A DNA stretch of 64,000 nt from Psychrobacter sp. Pi2-1 (GCF_904846645.1 NZ_CAJHBO010000001.1:310001-374000), one strand, 5' to 3'. Counted from the first letter of the stretch, positions 28,940-39,416 are shown. The notes: generated by a model from the sequence alone, not told the origin. Numbers and translations are program-made.

Positions 28940-30193
28940 TTGACTACTCTCGTTCAACCTGTAAACGACACAAAAGATCCTATCATTAGAGATGATCTGG
29001 CCTTAAATGCACCGCAAAAACCCTTAATTATGGGTGGTGGTATCGTAGGATTGATTGTGCTTGCGTATCTATTAGCCACTCAACACATCTCTCAATCATT
29101 GCTACTTGGCATAGGTCTTTTGTTAGGCTATACCCTTTTTCATGCCCGCTTTGGCTTTACCTCTGCTTTTAGACGTATGATGGCAGTGGGCAACGGTCAA
29201 GCGATGCGCTCTCACATGCTGATGTTGGCAGTTGCTGTTACGCTATTTGCACCAATCCTTGCTTATGGCACGACGTTATTTGGCGGTCCTGTCGCAGGTT
29301 ATGTCGCGCCATTAGGGGTCAGTCTAGTCGTAGGCGCGTTTGTATTTGGTATCGGCATGCAACTTGGTGGCGGCTGTGCCTCTGGTACGCTCTATGCGGT
29401 AGGCGGTGGACGCTCTGTTATGTTCATCACCTTTATTTTTTTCATAGTGGGCGCCACGATTGGTGCTTATCACTTGCCATTCTGGACAGAAGAAATGCCC
29501 GCTTATGCGCCTTTCTCTTTGGCAACCTCTACAGGTCTTGGCTATACAGGAGCGTGGCTGGTGTCGCTTGCTATATTCGGCATTATCGCATGGGTGACGT
29601 TAGTCGTTGAGAAAAAAAGAAACGCACCGAAGATGGCACCTGTACCTTCTGAGTCTGGTTGGAAACGAATCTTTCGTGGTTCTTGGCCGCTATTTGCTGC
29701 CGCAATCGTCTTAGCTTTACTTAACGGTCTAACATTACTTACACGCGGTCAACCGTGGGGTATTACGTCAGCATTTACATTATGGGGCTCTAAAATTGCA
29801 AGCGGCTTTGGCATGGATGTGGCTAGCTGGGGCTATTGGCAAGGGGCTAATGCAGCGGCGCTTGAGGCTTCTATATTTGCAGATTCGACCACTGTATTGA
29901 ACATCGGTATCATCATTGGCGCGTTTATTGCCTCTGCTGCGGGTGGTTTGTTTAAGTTTACTAAAATTACTGCAGGTAACTTTGCAGCATCGGTCATTGG
30001 CGGATTGATGATGGGGTACGGTGCACGTCTCGCGTTCGGTTGTAATATTGGCGCTTACTTTGGTGGTATCGCTTCTTTTAGCTTACATGGCTATATCTGG
30101 GGCATATTGGCAATGGCAGGTACGTTCTTGGCACTGTATTTACGTCCTCTATTTGGCTTGTCAGTACCAAAATCTAGCGACTCCGTTTGTTAA
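28940..30193 (+). CDS. YeeE/YedE-family (TsuA-like) sulfur-compound transporter
   Basis: This 417-residue polytopic inner-membrane protein has two YeeE/YedE modules with the paired motifs ARFGFTSAFRR...GIGMQLGGGCASGTLYAVGGG and GGLMMGYGARLAFGCNIGAYFGGIASFSLHGY. The conserved Cys residues in GGGCASG and GCNIG are the thiosulfate-path cysteines of characterised TsuA. Start is probably TTG: AAGGAAG lies 9 nt upstream and no in-frame ATG fits. It stands alone, without a TusA partner gene. Confidence 0.85.
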   Translation: MTTLVQPVNDTKDPIIRDDLALNAPQKPLIMGGGIVGLIVLAYLLATQHISQSLLLGIGLLLGYTLFHARFGFTSAFRRMMAVGNGQAMRSHMLMLAVAVTLFAPILAYGTTLFGGPVAGYVAPLGVSLVVGAFVFGIGMQLGGGCASGTLYAVGGGRSVMFITFIFFIVGATIGAYHLPFWTEEMPAYAPFSLATSTGLGYTGAWLVSLAIFGIIAWVTLVVEKKRNAPKMAPVPSESGWKRIFRGSWPLFAAAIVLALLNGLTLLTRGQPWGITSAFTLWGSKIASGFGMDVASWGYWQGANAAALEASIFADSTTVLNIGIIIGAFIASAAGGLFKFTKITAGNFAASVIGGLMMGYGARLAFGCNIGAYFGGIASFSLHGYIWGILAMAGTFLALYLRPLFGLSVPKSSDSVC

Positions 30194-30241
30194 TACATAT
30201 AGTGTAATAATGCAGCTTCGGTACTTAATCGGTACTCAAAC

Positions 30242-30275
30242 AAAAAAGACAGCAGAATAATCTGCTGTTTTTTTA
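30242..30275 (+). terminator. Intrinsic terminator after the YeeE-type gene
   Basis: An 8-bp stem (ACAGCAGA, 30249-30256 with 30261-30268) has a 4-nt loop, followed by a T-run and preceded by an A-run. Confidence 0.85.
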
Positions 30276-30423
30276 TTGTTTATCACTTTGTTTCCACTAC
30301 CCATGATTATATAGTCAAAGAAATCTAAAACAGCTACAAGGCAGCCGACCGTAGATTGTACATATAGTACATCTAGGGAGGGTAACACCGTAGCGGTTTA
30401 GTAGTTCACTGACTATAAAGCTG

Positions 30424-31302
30424 CTAACGACGGACGATGACCAGTGCCATCCGACCCGTTGCAGGCTGGTGCATATGAGTCTGACGGCGATACGAGTAAT
30501 AGTGAGTATCTGCGTAGCTACAGTCAACAGGCAAATCATTCACAACTGTAGCACCAGCAGCTTCTAACTGCATGGCAGCAAGCTTCGGTAAATCCAGCTT
30601 TATTTTGTCATTATGAGACGATATAGAAAATAGCGACACAAAGTTATCGATATGTGCCTGTGATAACGTCTGGTTAGCTATACACCCAGATAATAGCTTA
30701 TCGCGAACGTCTGTATTTACTTCATAGTTTTCCTGACTGATACACACTCCTATCCAAGCTTGTATAGGGCCTGAATCAGTAAAGCGATTAACAGTCTCTG
30801 GTATCACACCGCAGGCCAATCCTTGCCAGCCTGCATGAATCGCTGCGATTTTGCCACTGGTAGGTTGACACAAGACAATCGGTACACAGTCTGCCGTCAT
30901 GATTGCCAGACCGCGACCACTTTGTTGACTGACCATCGCATCAGCAGACAGTGGCGCCATATTCAGCGTAGTAGCATCAACATCATGAATATGTTTACCA
31001 TGAACCTGACTGACCCAATGCAAGCGATTAATAGCCGCATGCTGCTCGTTTTGTGCAGACTTATCGATCAGCTGCTCATTGATAGCAGCCAATAGATTCA
31101 TGCGGTTATCTAATACTTGCAGTGCATTATCATTGACATGCAGACCTAAATTCAGCTCACCGTAATTTGACTGACCTTCGTAACCTGTACGCTGGTTTTT
31201 AGCAGCAGAGTCATCAATATCATCATGCACAAAAGCAGCCGTCTGAAAAACGGCTACATTATCAATTTGCGCAATCATTGTCATCGGGAACGTGTTCGTC
31301 AT
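30424..31302 (-). CDS. pgeF: PgeF/YfiH peptidoglycan-editing laccase-domain protein
   Basis: This 292-residue multicopper-oxidoreductase-like protein has the family motifs LHWVSQVHGKHI, IMTADCVPIVL, IAAIHAGWQGLACGV and a C-terminal CSYADTHYYSYRR...TGRMALVIV. PgeF removes wrongly incorporated amino acids from cytoplasmic peptidoglycan precursors. It follows rluD by about 40 bp in the same orientation, the same order as in E. coli. Confidence 0.9.
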   Translation of the reverse strand: MTNTFPMTMIAQIDNVAVFQTAAFVHDDIDDSAAKNQRTGYEGQSNYGELNLGLHVNDNALQVLDNRMNLLAAINEQLIDKSAQNEQHAAINRLHWVSQVHGKHIHDVDATTLNMAPLSADAMVSQQSGRGLAIMTADCVPIVLCQPTSGKIAAIHAGWQGLACGVIPETVNRFTDSGPIQAWIGVCISQENYEVNTDVRDKLLSGCIANQTLSQAHIDNFVSLFSISSHNDKIKLDLPKLAAMQLEAAGATVVNDLPVDCSYADTHYYSYRRQTHMHQPATGRMALVIVRR

Positions 31303-31342
31303 GGCTGCTCGCTCTCACCTCTCATCTAGTAAACGTTAGCGT

Positions 31343-32593
31343 TTACTCTTCATAATAACCGTCGCTTAGTACGGCCATCAGTTTTTGCATGTCTTCAGGT
31401 AGTGGCGTCGTCACCTCAATGTCTTCACCCGTCGTCGGATGCACGAATCCTAACGTATAGGCATGCAGTGCTTGGCGCGGGAAATTATTAATAGCTTGGC
31501 GCTGAGCTTCTGTCAATCCAGAACGCAACTGACGACGGCCACCATAGACACGGTCACCGACTAATGGATAAGTAATGTGACTTAGATGCACACGAATTTG
31601 ATGCGTACGTCCAGTCTCAAGTCCAACATCTAGCAGACAGTAGTTTTCGTTCAATGGCGTGACATTTAGCAGATGCGTTACCGCTTCGCGGCCGGCGGTC
31701 ATCACCGTCATTTTAGTACGCTGGTTACGATGTCGGCCAATCGGCGCATCGATACGGCGATGACGAGATAAGCTTGCTTGGTCCCCTGCCACCACACACT
31801 TATAGTGACGATAAACAGACTTATCTTTTAGCTGCTCCATTAGTGCCATCTGTGCAGGTTTGGTTTTGCCAATCAGTAGCAATCCAGAGGTGTCTTTATC
31901 AATACGGTGTACAAGACCTGCACGCGGTAAATGATGCTGCTGAGGATAATGATATAGCAATGCATTGACCAAAGTGCCATTTTGATTACCAGCGCCAGGG
32001 TGAACCACCATACCGACAGGTTTATTAATTACCAATACGTCATCATCTTCATAGACAACATCGATATCTATGTTTTCTGGTTGGTCTTCGCCATGCTGCT
32101 GTAACGTCGTTGATAGATGCAATACGTCATCTGCTTTGACACGGACTTTCGGTTTTTGGACACTGCCGTTGTAGAGCAGACTACCATCAGTAATCCAGTT
32201 CTGGAGTTGTACACGCGAAAAGTCCGAAAACGCTTGTGAGGCGACCTTGTCAATACGCAGGCCAGCTTGATCTTCTGTGACCACATGCGTCATGTCTACA
32301 ATCACTGGTACAGCTTGACCCGCTACTGGGGCTTCATCGTCGTCGCCGTCCATATCACTGTCGTCAATGTCGCTATCGTTCAGATCATTACCATCATCGA
32401 TGAGCAACTCTTCATTATCAAGCGCATCATCATGCACTTGCTTACTCATCATTGATTGATTATCAGGTAACTCGTTATTGTTCAAAACATCATTTGGCAT
32501 TGGTGACTCTTGTGCTGATGAATCAGTATCTAGCGATTGATTCGGTGATAAATTGGTAGTCATGGCATCATTATTCATAGCAGATTGATACAT
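31343..32593 (-). CDS. rluD: 23S rRNA pseudouridine(1911/1915/1917) synthase RluD
   Basis: This 416-residue protein has an S4-like domain (GLRIDKVASQAFSDFSRVQLQNWI, about residues 110-135) and the RluA-type catalytic domain with the active Asp in RAGLVHRIDKDTSGLLLIGKT, GRTHQIRVHLSHITYPLVGDRVYGG and the end FPRQALHAYTLGF. It modifies helix 69 of 23S rRNA. The first ~95 residues are a highly acidic Asp/Asn-rich extension absent from E. coli RluD. Start uncertain: ATGs at 32593, 32578 and 32563 lack clear ribosome-binding sites. Confidence 0.95.
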   Translation of the reverse strand: MYQSAMNNDAMTTNLSPNQSLDTDSSAQESPMPNDVLNNNELPDNQSMMSKQVHDDALDNEELLIDDGNDLNDSDIDDSDMDGDDDEAPVAGQAVPVIVDMTHVVTEDQAGLRIDKVASQAFSDFSRVQLQNWITDGSLLYNGSVQKPKVRVKADDVLHLSTTLQQHGEDQPENIDIDVVYEDDDVLVINKPVGMVVHPGAGNQNGTLVNALLYHYPQQHHLPRAGLVHRIDKDTSGLLLIGKTKPAQMALMEQLKDKSVYRHYKCVVAGDQASLSRHRRIDAPIGRHRNQRTKMTVMTAGREAVTHLLNVTPLNENYCLLDVGLETGRTHQIRVHLSHITYPLVGDRVYGGRRQLRSGLTEAQRQAINNFPRQALHAYTLGFVHPTTGEDIEVTTPLPEDMQKLMAVLSDGYYEE

Positions 32594-33320
32594 TGATACG
32601 TGGCAAAGCCCCTGACAGTGTTTTGTGAGGTGACTTCGAAGATAGTATTATAAATAGCAGTATAAAAAATTGTCGTTTTTTTATTATAGTCTTTGCCTAT
32701 AAATGGCAGATAACCACCTTTAATGTACAAAAAAGCGAATACAATACCCCTCTAGTGTATCATGTCGCACGCATAAGCCCTATAGAAGCTGCATGCTATC
32801 TGATAATTTTTGAGCATGTCTTTGGGCGGTAAGATGCCTCGCTTAACTCTCTAGAACATGACATTGCTGTAATTTACTGTATATTTACTCATGCTAGCGA
32901 CATTCGATATCGCTCGAGACAGCCGCTCATGTTAAACTGCCTATACAATATAGATGGCGAAAAAATAGACGTAGCAAATGTTATTCTATAAAGTATAGCC
33001 ATGTTTTGCTGTATGCTATGGCACTGTATGCGAATGCCGTACTTAGATACAGTTTGAAAATGGCATTGGGTTTTGTTGACCGTGTTTGCCATTTAAGCCG
33101 TTTAATTATGGTTAAGTGCATGTGGTCTATGACTGGCTTACTATGCAAGCGCTATGTATCAGGCCCAATCTATCAGTACAATACGTCATAACAAAAACTG
33201 CATTCGATAAAAAATTTTTGCTAGTGGATCGCTGACTATTTAGCGTCGTTTTTTATCACTAACCTTTTATATAGCATAATAGCGCCGCTGCTATTATGCG
33301 TCTTGTGTCGGAGAAGAAGT
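32594..33320. other. Divergent rluD/bamD intergenic region
   Basis: This is 727 bp without a convincing gene. It ends in a GGAGAAG ribosome-binding site in front of the bamD ATG at 33321. Confidence 0.4.
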
Positions 33321-34502
33321 ATGCAAGCTGTTGGCAATACGTTTATCAAACTGTCCTCAATAACCCTACTGGCGCTTAGCGTCAATCTAGTGGGTTGCCA
33401 GACTTTCAAAAATTTAACTGGCGCCAAAGATGGTGAGGCAGTAGAAACAGCTGAAAAATCAGAGCAAGGATATTATAACGAGGCTGTCAATCAAATTGAC
33501 AAAGGTCACTATATCCAAGGTATCGAAGAGCTAACCAATCTGCGTACATTCTACCCAACCGGACAGTACGCTGAGCAAGCCTTGCTTGACATGATGTATG
33601 CACAATACGAAGGCGATAAGTATGAAATGGCGGCGGCAAGTGCTGAGCAGTTTATCCGTCTCTACCCATCTAACCCCCAAGTCAGCTACGCCTACTATGT
33701 GCGTGGCGTTGCCAATATGGAAGGTTCATCTGAGAGCCTAAAGCTCTTTAAACTGAACCAAGCTGAGCGTGATACCGCGTATTTGCGTATTGCCTTTGCC
33801 AATTTCCAAGAGCTTATCAATAAATATCCAAACAGCCCGTATGCACCAGATGCCGCTCAGCGTATGACGTTCATCTACAATCAGTTTGCTGAGAGCGAAA
33901 TGAGCGCAGCCAATTGGTATATCGAGCGTGAAGCTTATGTAGCAGCGGTCAACCGTGCCAAATGGGTATTCCAGTATTACCCGCTGAGTGAGTCAACGCC
34001 AGATGCTCTTGCGGTACTAGCCTATAGCCATGAAAAACTTGGTCTAACCGATTTGGCTAATGAATACAAAACGCTGTTGCAGATCAACTACCCAGAAATG
34101 CTAACCAGCAATGGTAGTGTGAAATTGAGCACCAAACGTGATCGTACTTGGCTCAATAAAATTACCTTTGGCAAGCTTGGTCGTTCGAACACAACTGACA
34201 AATCAGTCGCATCTGGTGAGTATAACGGCGCAACCAAGACACAAATAATTCGTAACGCAGCCCAGTTGAGACTAGCAGGAACAAACACGACGCCTGCTAA
34301 TACTCCAGTCGCCAATAATGCTGCTGCACGTAATGGTATTAGCGTAGGCTTAGGTCTGCCTGAGGCATCAGCTGAGCGCGTGACCAGCCAATCAAGTACT
34401 GGCTCGACTGCAAGAGAAGCCAACGTCGATCCTCTAAATACCAATCCAACACGCCGCACTACGTTAAATGACGACAGTGTGAGTGATATGGATAATAATT
34501 GA
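33321..34502 (+). CDS. bamD: BamD, outer-membrane protein assembly lipoprotein
   Basis: A lipoprotein signal ends LSVNLVGC (Cys26), followed by TPR repeats (YYNEAVNQIDKGHYIQGIEEL, YEMAAASAEQFIRLYPSNPQVSYAYYVRG, YLRIAFANFQELINKYPNSPYAPDAAQRM, YIEREAYVAAVNRAKWVFQYYP). BamD is the essential partner of BamA in beta-barrel insertion. I chose the ATG at 33321, which has GGAGAAG just upstream, over a TTG six codons earlier. The protein (393 aa) has a ~130-residue low-complexity Asn/Ser/Thr-rich C-terminal extension relative to E. coli BamD (245 aa). Confidence 0.95.
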   Translation: MQAVGNTFIKLSSITLLALSVNLVGCQTFKNLTGAKDGEAVETAEKSEQGYYNEAVNQIDKGHYIQGIEELTNLRTFYPTGQYAEQALLDMMYAQYEGDKYEMAAASAEQFIRLYPSNPQVSYAYYVRGVANMEGSSESLKLFKLNQAERDTAYLRIAFANFQELINKYPNSPYAPDAAQRMTFIYNQFAESEMSAANWYIEREAYVAAVNRAKWVFQYYPLSESTPDALAVLAYSHEKLGLTDLANEYKTLLQINYPEMLTSNGSVKLSTKRDRTWLNKITFGKLGRSNTTDKSVASGEYNGATKTQIIRNAAQLRLAGTNTTPANTPVANNAAARNGISVGLGLPEASAERVTSQSSTGSTAREANVDPLNTNPTRRTTLNDDSVSDMDNN

Positions 34503-34557
34503 TTACGTGAAGTCTCTTCTTAGCTTAGCCTAACTAACACAGTCTGTATTCATTGAT

Positions 34558-34590
34558 AATAAGGCCAACATTATGTTGGCCTTATTTTTC
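34558..34590 (+). terminator. Intrinsic terminator between bamD and dnaG
   Basis: A perfect 13-bp stem (AATAAGGCCAACA, 34558-34570 with 34574-34586) has a 3-nt loop, then T5. Confidence 0.9.
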
Positions 34591-34649
34591 TAGCAGTACC
34601 TTATTACCTCTGCCCCAACATAATCGACCTATGGTAAACTGTTTTTTGT

Positions 34650-36878
34650 ATGAGCATTCCTAACCATATTCTTGAACAACTAAATAGCCAAGCTGACCTG
34701 ATCAGCATCATTGGCAAACACACCACGCTTAAACGCGCCGGTAGTGAATATAAAGGCTGCTGCCCTTTTCACGGTGAAAAATCGCCTTCTTTTTATGTCA
34801 ATCCACAAAAAAACATCTATCACTGCTTTGGCTGTAGCGTCGGTGGCAATGCCATCAGTTTTTTGCGTGATTATGAGAATTTGACATTTATTGAAGCGGT
34901 CAATGAACTATCAAAACAAACAGGCATTGAAGTACCGAAAGAAGAACAGCAAAACGTTAGTTATCAACGTCGCGCACCCAAACCTATTGCACCGCCGCCC
35001 GTTCACAATGTGCCTAGCCCAACTGTAGAACATAACAAAGTAGATCAAGACGGTGCAAATAAAGACAACCATCAAAACAATCGTCAAGACAGTCATCAAG
35101 TTAATCATCAAGACAATGTCGACCAAAATTACATCGACCAGCCCATTTATAATGACAATCAAGGCTATGATGACAATCAGGGCTACGAGAATTTCCCGCC
35201 GTTAGAGGCGTATGATTCAGCGTCATATTCGATGGACTCGTATTCCTCAGAGCCATATTCGCCAAGCCACGCAGATGAAAATGGTTATCCGCCAGCATGG
35301 CTGACAGATACCGATACTAGCGCTGGTATGCAGGGCGCTCATGACATTGGCCAAAACGATGATAAAGATGGCAATCTATATGAGCTACTAGAGCAAATCC
35401 AACAATTCTATCAGCACAACCTAGCCACGCATCCCCATGCCAAGCATTACTTTTTATCGCGCGGTATCACCGAAGACATCTTTGAGACCTTTGGTCTTGG
35501 CTATGCACCATTTGGCTGGCAGCATCTTGAGCATCAATTTCCGCAGGATATTGAGGGTCTAAAAGCTTTAGGATTGGTACGTCAGTCAGAGTCTGGCCGC
35601 GACTACGATCTATTGCGCGACCGAGTCATCTTCCCAATTCGTGATAACCAAGGCCGCACTATTGGTTTTGGCGGTCGAGCGCTCGATGACGAAGTAAAGC
35701 CTAAATATATCAACTCCTCAGACTCGCCCGTCTTTCATAAACAGCACGTACTGTATGGCTATTACGAATCACGTCAGCAGCGCGCAGACAGCTGGCTGGT
35801 GGTCGAAGGCTATATGGATGTGATCGCTCTTTATCAAGCAGGTATCTATGGGGCAATCGCCTCGATGGGTACAGCGATTAATGAAAGCCAAATATCGCGT
35901 CTACTGACACTAAATCCAACGCTTACCTTGAGCTTTGATGGAGATAGTGCAGGCCAAAAAGCCGCTTGGCGTACACTTGAAGTTGCCCTGCCTGTACTGG
36001 CCGATGATAAAGAGCTGCGGTTTTTAACCCTGCCTAATAATCATGATCCTGATACGTTTATTAAGAGTCAGGGCAGCGATGCCATGCGTGAGCAAATCGC
36101 TAATGCCATGCCGCTATCGCAGTATATTTTTGCGTATTTGAGTGAGCGTTATGACATGAGTCTGGCTGAAGGCAAAGCCAAGCTCATGTCCCAAGTTCGC
36201 TCGTTGACGACCGCTTTACCCAAAGGCAGTAGCTTTCGCTATTTGCTTAACAATGACGTTTATCAAAAGCTTGGCGGCAGGCGCAGTCAGAATGTCGAGG
36301 CCAAAGATGCGCTGCTAGATTTCGATGGTGATATGACCATCAGTCAGCAATTGCAGCTTTGCTTTTTGTTTCAGCCGCGCGCGTTAATCGACGACCCTAT
36401 TGAGTCGATTTGGCAACAGTCAGGGATTAATGGCTTACACCTACCTGCCCATATCAAACAAAAAGCATCGCCTGATACGCTGCGTCCTCTTGCGTGGGAA
36501 GACTTGCAAGATGCTGCCTTGTTAGACATCGTAAGTACCATTAAGCGCTGTCTTAATTACTTACCAAAAGATGTAAATGCAGCGGCGCATTTTATCTTAT
36601 CGAACGTAAAGCCTGCGACCCAAGACATGCTCAGCCGTAATTGGGGCGGCTTCTATAAAGCGCTAACTACACGTAATATTTTGGGGCTTGATGGCCTAAT
36701 CGAAGAGCTAGTCAGTCAGCTGCTTGAGCGCAACATGAAGAAAAAAATACAAGAGCTGATACAGAACCCAGATCATATTAAGCTTGCGATCGTCCGTAAA
36801 CAAACCCAATTATTGAATGATTGGTTACGCGCACAGCAGGCAGAGCAATCGGCCCAGATGGTCACTGTACAGTCTTAA
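34650..36878 (+). CDS. dnaG: DNA primase DnaG
   Basis: The N-terminal zinc-binding domain has CPFHGEKSPSFYV...YHCFGC (Cys38, His41, Cys59, Cys62). The RNA polymerase core starts near residue 243 and includes FGLGYAP, DRVIFPIRDNQGRTIGFGGRAL and the TOPRIM glutamate in VVEGYMDVIAL (about residue 386), then LSFDGDSAGQKAAWR. The C-terminal helical domain binds DnaB. Between the zinc domain and the core is a ~140-residue insert (about 101-242) rich in Gln, Asn, Asp, His and Tyr with short repeats, so the protein is 742 aa against 581 in E. coli. Adjacent to rpoD as in the classic macromolecular-synthesis operon, but rpsU is not upstream. Confidence 0.97.
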   Translation: MSIPNHILEQLNSQADLISIIGKHTTLKRAGSEYKGCCPFHGEKSPSFYVNPQKNIYHCFGCSVGGNAISFLRDYENLTFIEAVNELSKQTGIEVPKEEQQNVSYQRRAPKPIAPPPVHNVPSPTVEHNKVDQDGANKDNHQNNRQDSHQVNHQDNVDQNYIDQPIYNDNQGYDDNQGYENFPPLEAYDSASYSMDSYSSEPYSPSHADENGYPPAWLTDTDTSAGMQGAHDIGQNDDKDGNLYELLEQIQQFYQHNLATHPHAKHYFLSRGITEDIFETFGLGYAPFGWQHLEHQFPQDIEGLKALGLVRQSESGRDYDLLRDRVIFPIRDNQGRTIGFGGRALDDEVKPKYINSSDSPVFHKQHVLYGYYESRQQRADSWLVVEGYMDVIALYQAGIYGAIASMGTAINESQISRLLTLNPTLTLSFDGDSAGQKAAWRTLEVALPVLADDKELRFLTLPNNHDPDTFIKSQGSDAMREQIANAMPLSQYIFAYLSERYDMSLAEGKAKLMSQVRSLTTALPKGSSFRYLLNNDVYQKLGGRRSQNVEAKDALLDFDGDMTISQQLQLCFLFQPRALIDDPIESIWQQSGINGLHLPAHIKQKASPDTLRPLAWEDLQDAALLDIVSTIKRCLNYLPKDVNAAAHFILSNVKPATQDMLSRNWGGFYKALTTRNILGLDGLIEELVSQLLERNMKKKIQELIQNPDHIKLAIVRKQTQLLNDWLRAQQAEQSAQMVTVQS

Positions 36879-37381
36879 TGTTTAATTTCAAATGTTGACC
36901 CTTTAAAAGTCTAGCAGCTGCCCCCACTACTAATGATTATGCCCAGTAGCATGAGTCGCTTCTAAATCATTTAGCTGATGGCAAATAATCAGTAAAAAAT
37001 GGTCGGTAACTATCACTAGCTCGTGCTTGACGACTGTGGTCTGTGTTAAACTGTGTCGCTGTATATTGACAGCACTGCTTGGTGAATGATTGTGAGCATG
37101 CATCGTTGAGCACAAATTTTAGGTATTATTTTTACGTATCAGCTTTTAGATACTATTTTTGAGTATTAAATTTTAAGTACTGTATTTTTTTAAGTACCAT
37201 ATTGAAGTCTTTTTAGCTTTTCTAATTTTTAGCTGTTTATCAGCATTGTTATTGTAGTGTTTTGAGCCTTTATTCATATCAACTCATTTTTGATATTATT
37301 GACAACCTCTACGCCATATTTTGATCAATCGACTGATAAGATCAACGCAAAGAGCGAGCGATAGCGAGTCACAATATAAAA
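36879..37381. other. dnaG-rpoD intergenic region
   Basis: These 503 bp of AT-rich DNA contain no gene. They hold three 27-bp imperfect tandem repeats (37117-37197). Presumably they also carry rpoD promoters. Confidence 0.4.
37117..37197. repeat. Three imperfect 27-bp tandem repeats upstream of rpoD
   Basis: Units start exactly 27 bp apart at 37117, 37144 and 37171. Each begins TTTTAGRTAYTATTTTT or a close variant and contains a GTAY half-site. They lie 185-265 bp before the rpoD start and may carry regulatory sites or be simple-sequence drift. Confidence 0.65.
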
Positions 37382-39331
37382 ATGTCCGATGCAAGTAAGC
37401 GAGTATTTATGAACGATAAGTCAGTTTCTAAGTCCACATCTCAACTGGCCACCTTAATCCAAATGGGCAAAGAGCAAGGGTATCTTACCTACGCTGAGGT
37501 GAATGACCAGCTGCCCGACTCTATTACCGAAAGCGATCAGATCGAAGACATTGTGCAAATGCTGACCGATGTCGGTATCAAAATCTTTGAATCAGCTCCT
37601 GATGCCGATGACATCTTGATGAACGATGATTCAAGCGATGATGATATGGCAGCAGATGAGGCAGCGGCAGTACTCGCCTCTGTTGAAACTGAGCCTGGTC
37701 GTACTACTGACCCTGTACGTATGTATATGCGTGAAATGGGTACGGTTGACCTACTAACTCGCGAAGGCGAGATTGCCATTGCGAAGCGTATCGAAGAAGG
37801 TATTCGTGATGTGCAGCATGCCATGTCTTACTGGCCTGGTACCGTACAGTTTGTCCTTGACGAGTATCAAAAAGTACAAGACGGCGAAAAAAAGCTATCT
37901 GACGTCATCACTGGTTTCTTAGATCCTGAGACCGAAGAAGACAAAATCGCTGCCCAAGAAGCAAAAGAAGCGGCGAAAGAAGAACGTGAGCGCATTAAAG
38001 AAGAAAAAGAAAACCCACCAGTTATCAAAGCTAAGGTCAATGCAAAAGCAGCTGCGCTTGATGATGATGAGGAAGACGAAGACGACGTTGAAGAAGAAGC
38101 TGAAGAAGAAACTAGCGGTCTTGATCCAGAAGAGGTTCGTTTACGTCTAGAAGAGATCGAGCATCTATTTATCAAAGCCAAGCAAGCATTGCTAGATTAT
38201 GGCCGTGGTAGCGTACAGGCTGATACAGCGTATGCCCTACTTGCTGAACGCTTTATGATGCTAAAGCTAAACAATCGCTTGTCAGACCAAGTCATGGCTA
38301 TCATGCATGACGTCTATGACGACGTACGTAAGCAAGAACGTCAAATCATGCGTTTGGTGATTCGCCGTGGTCGTATGCCGCGTGAAGAGTTCCGTAAGAC
38401 CTTCCCTAGCAATGAAACCAATGTTGATTGGTTGATTGAACGTATTAAAGGTAAGCCTGCATTTGCTGGTACGCTAGAAAAAGTTACTGATGACGTTATT
38501 TTACTACAACGTCGTATCCGTGATTACGAGCAACAGCTCGACATGAAAATCCACGACATGAAAGATGTGGCACGTCGTATGGCTGTTGGTGAAGCAAAAG
38601 CTCGCCGCGCGAAAAAAGAAATGGTTGAAGCTAACCTGCGTCTGGTTATCTCTATCGCCAAAAAATATACTAACCGTGGTCTACAGTTCTTGGATCTTAT
38701 CCAAGAAGGTAACATCGGTCTGATGAAAGCCGTTGATAAGTTTGAATATCGTCGTGGTTATAAGTTCTCGACCTATGCTACTTGGTGGATTCGTCAGGCG
38801 ATTACTCGCTCGATCGCTGACCAAGCGCGCACCATTCGTATTCCTGTGCATATGATTGAGACCATCAACAAGATAAACCGTGTCTCACGTCAATTGCTAC
38901 AAGAAATGGGCCGCGAGCCAACGCCTGAGGAGTTAGGCGAACGCTTAGAGATGGACGAAGTTAAAGTCCGTAAAGTGCTGAAAATTGCTAAAGAACCTAT
39001 CTCTATGGAAACCCCTATCGGTGATGATGAAGATTCGCACCTAGGTGATTTTATCGAAGATGGTACGATTTCAAGCCCTGTTGATGATGCGACTGCTGCT
39101 GGTCTGCAAGAAGCGACGCGTGATGTATTGGGTAACCTGACTGAACGTGAAGCGCGTGTCTTGAAAATGCGCTTCGGTATCGATATGCCAACCGATCATA
39201 CTCTAGAAGAAGTCGGTAAACAGTTCGATGTAACGCGTGAGCGTATTCGTCAGATTGAGGCAAAAGCATTACGTAAATTGCGTCATCCATCACGTTCTGA
39301 GCACTTGCGCTCTTTCCTTGAAAATGATTAA
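37382..39331 (+). CDS. rpoD: RNA polymerase primary sigma factor RpoD (sigma 70)
   Basis: This 649-residue protein has region 1.1 at the N-terminus, [21 protein letters not shown] (region 1.2), a non-conserved region with a strongly acidic Asp/Glu run at about residues 226-244, region 2 ([61 protein letters not shown]), region 3, and region 4 ([38 protein letters not shown]). It directs transcription of housekeeping genes. No good Shine-Dalgarno precedes the ATG at 37382; an internal ATG at 37409 is an alternative start. Confidence 0.98.
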   Translation: MSDASKRVFMNDKSVSKSTSQLATLIQMGKEQGYLTYAEVNDQLPDSITESDQIEDIVQMLTDVGIKIFESAPDADDILMNDDSSDDDMAADEAAAVLASVETEPGRTTDPVRMYMREMGTVDLLTREGEIAIAKRIEEGIRDVQHAMSYWPGTVQFVLDEYQKVQDGEKKLSDVITGFLDPETEEDKIAAQEAKEAAKEERERIKEEKENPPVIKAKVNAKAAALDDDEEDEDDVEEEAEEETSGLDPEEVRLRLEEIEHLFIKAKQALLDYGRGSVQADTAYALLAERFMMLKLNNRLSDQVMAIMHDVYDDVRKQERQIMRLVIRRGRMPREEFRKTFPSNETNVDWLIERIKGKPAFAGTLEKVTDDVILLQRRIRDYEQQLDMKIHDMKDVARRMAVGEAKARRAKKEMVEANLRLVISIAKKYTNRGLQFLDLIQEGNIGLMKAVDKFEYRRGYKFSTYATWWIRQAITRSIADQARTIRIPVHMIETINKINRVSRQLLQEMGREPTPEELGERLEMDEVKVRKVLKIAKEPISMETPIGDDEDSHLGDFIEDGTISSPVDDATAAGLQEATRDVLGNLTEREARVLKMRFGIDMPTDHTLEEVGKQFDVTRERIRQIEAKALRKLRHPSRSEHLRSFLEND

Positions 39332-39385
39332 ATTTTCAGAGAAATACTGAGCCTAACTAATAGGTTTCAGATAGTTGCCAACAAT

Positions 39386-39416
39386 AAAAAAGCTGAGTAT
39401 ATCTCAGCTTTTTTTA
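39386..39416 (+). terminator. Intrinsic terminator after rpoD
   Basis: The stem AAAAAAGCTGAG (39386-39397) pairs with 39403-39414 across a 5-nt loop, with a T-run at the end. Confidence 0.9.

Noticed and set aside
37867..38181. Ser-rich 104-codon frame on the minus strand within rpoD
   Set aside because: It is the antisense of the Asp/Glu/Ala-rich stretch of RpoD, with no ribosome-binding site.
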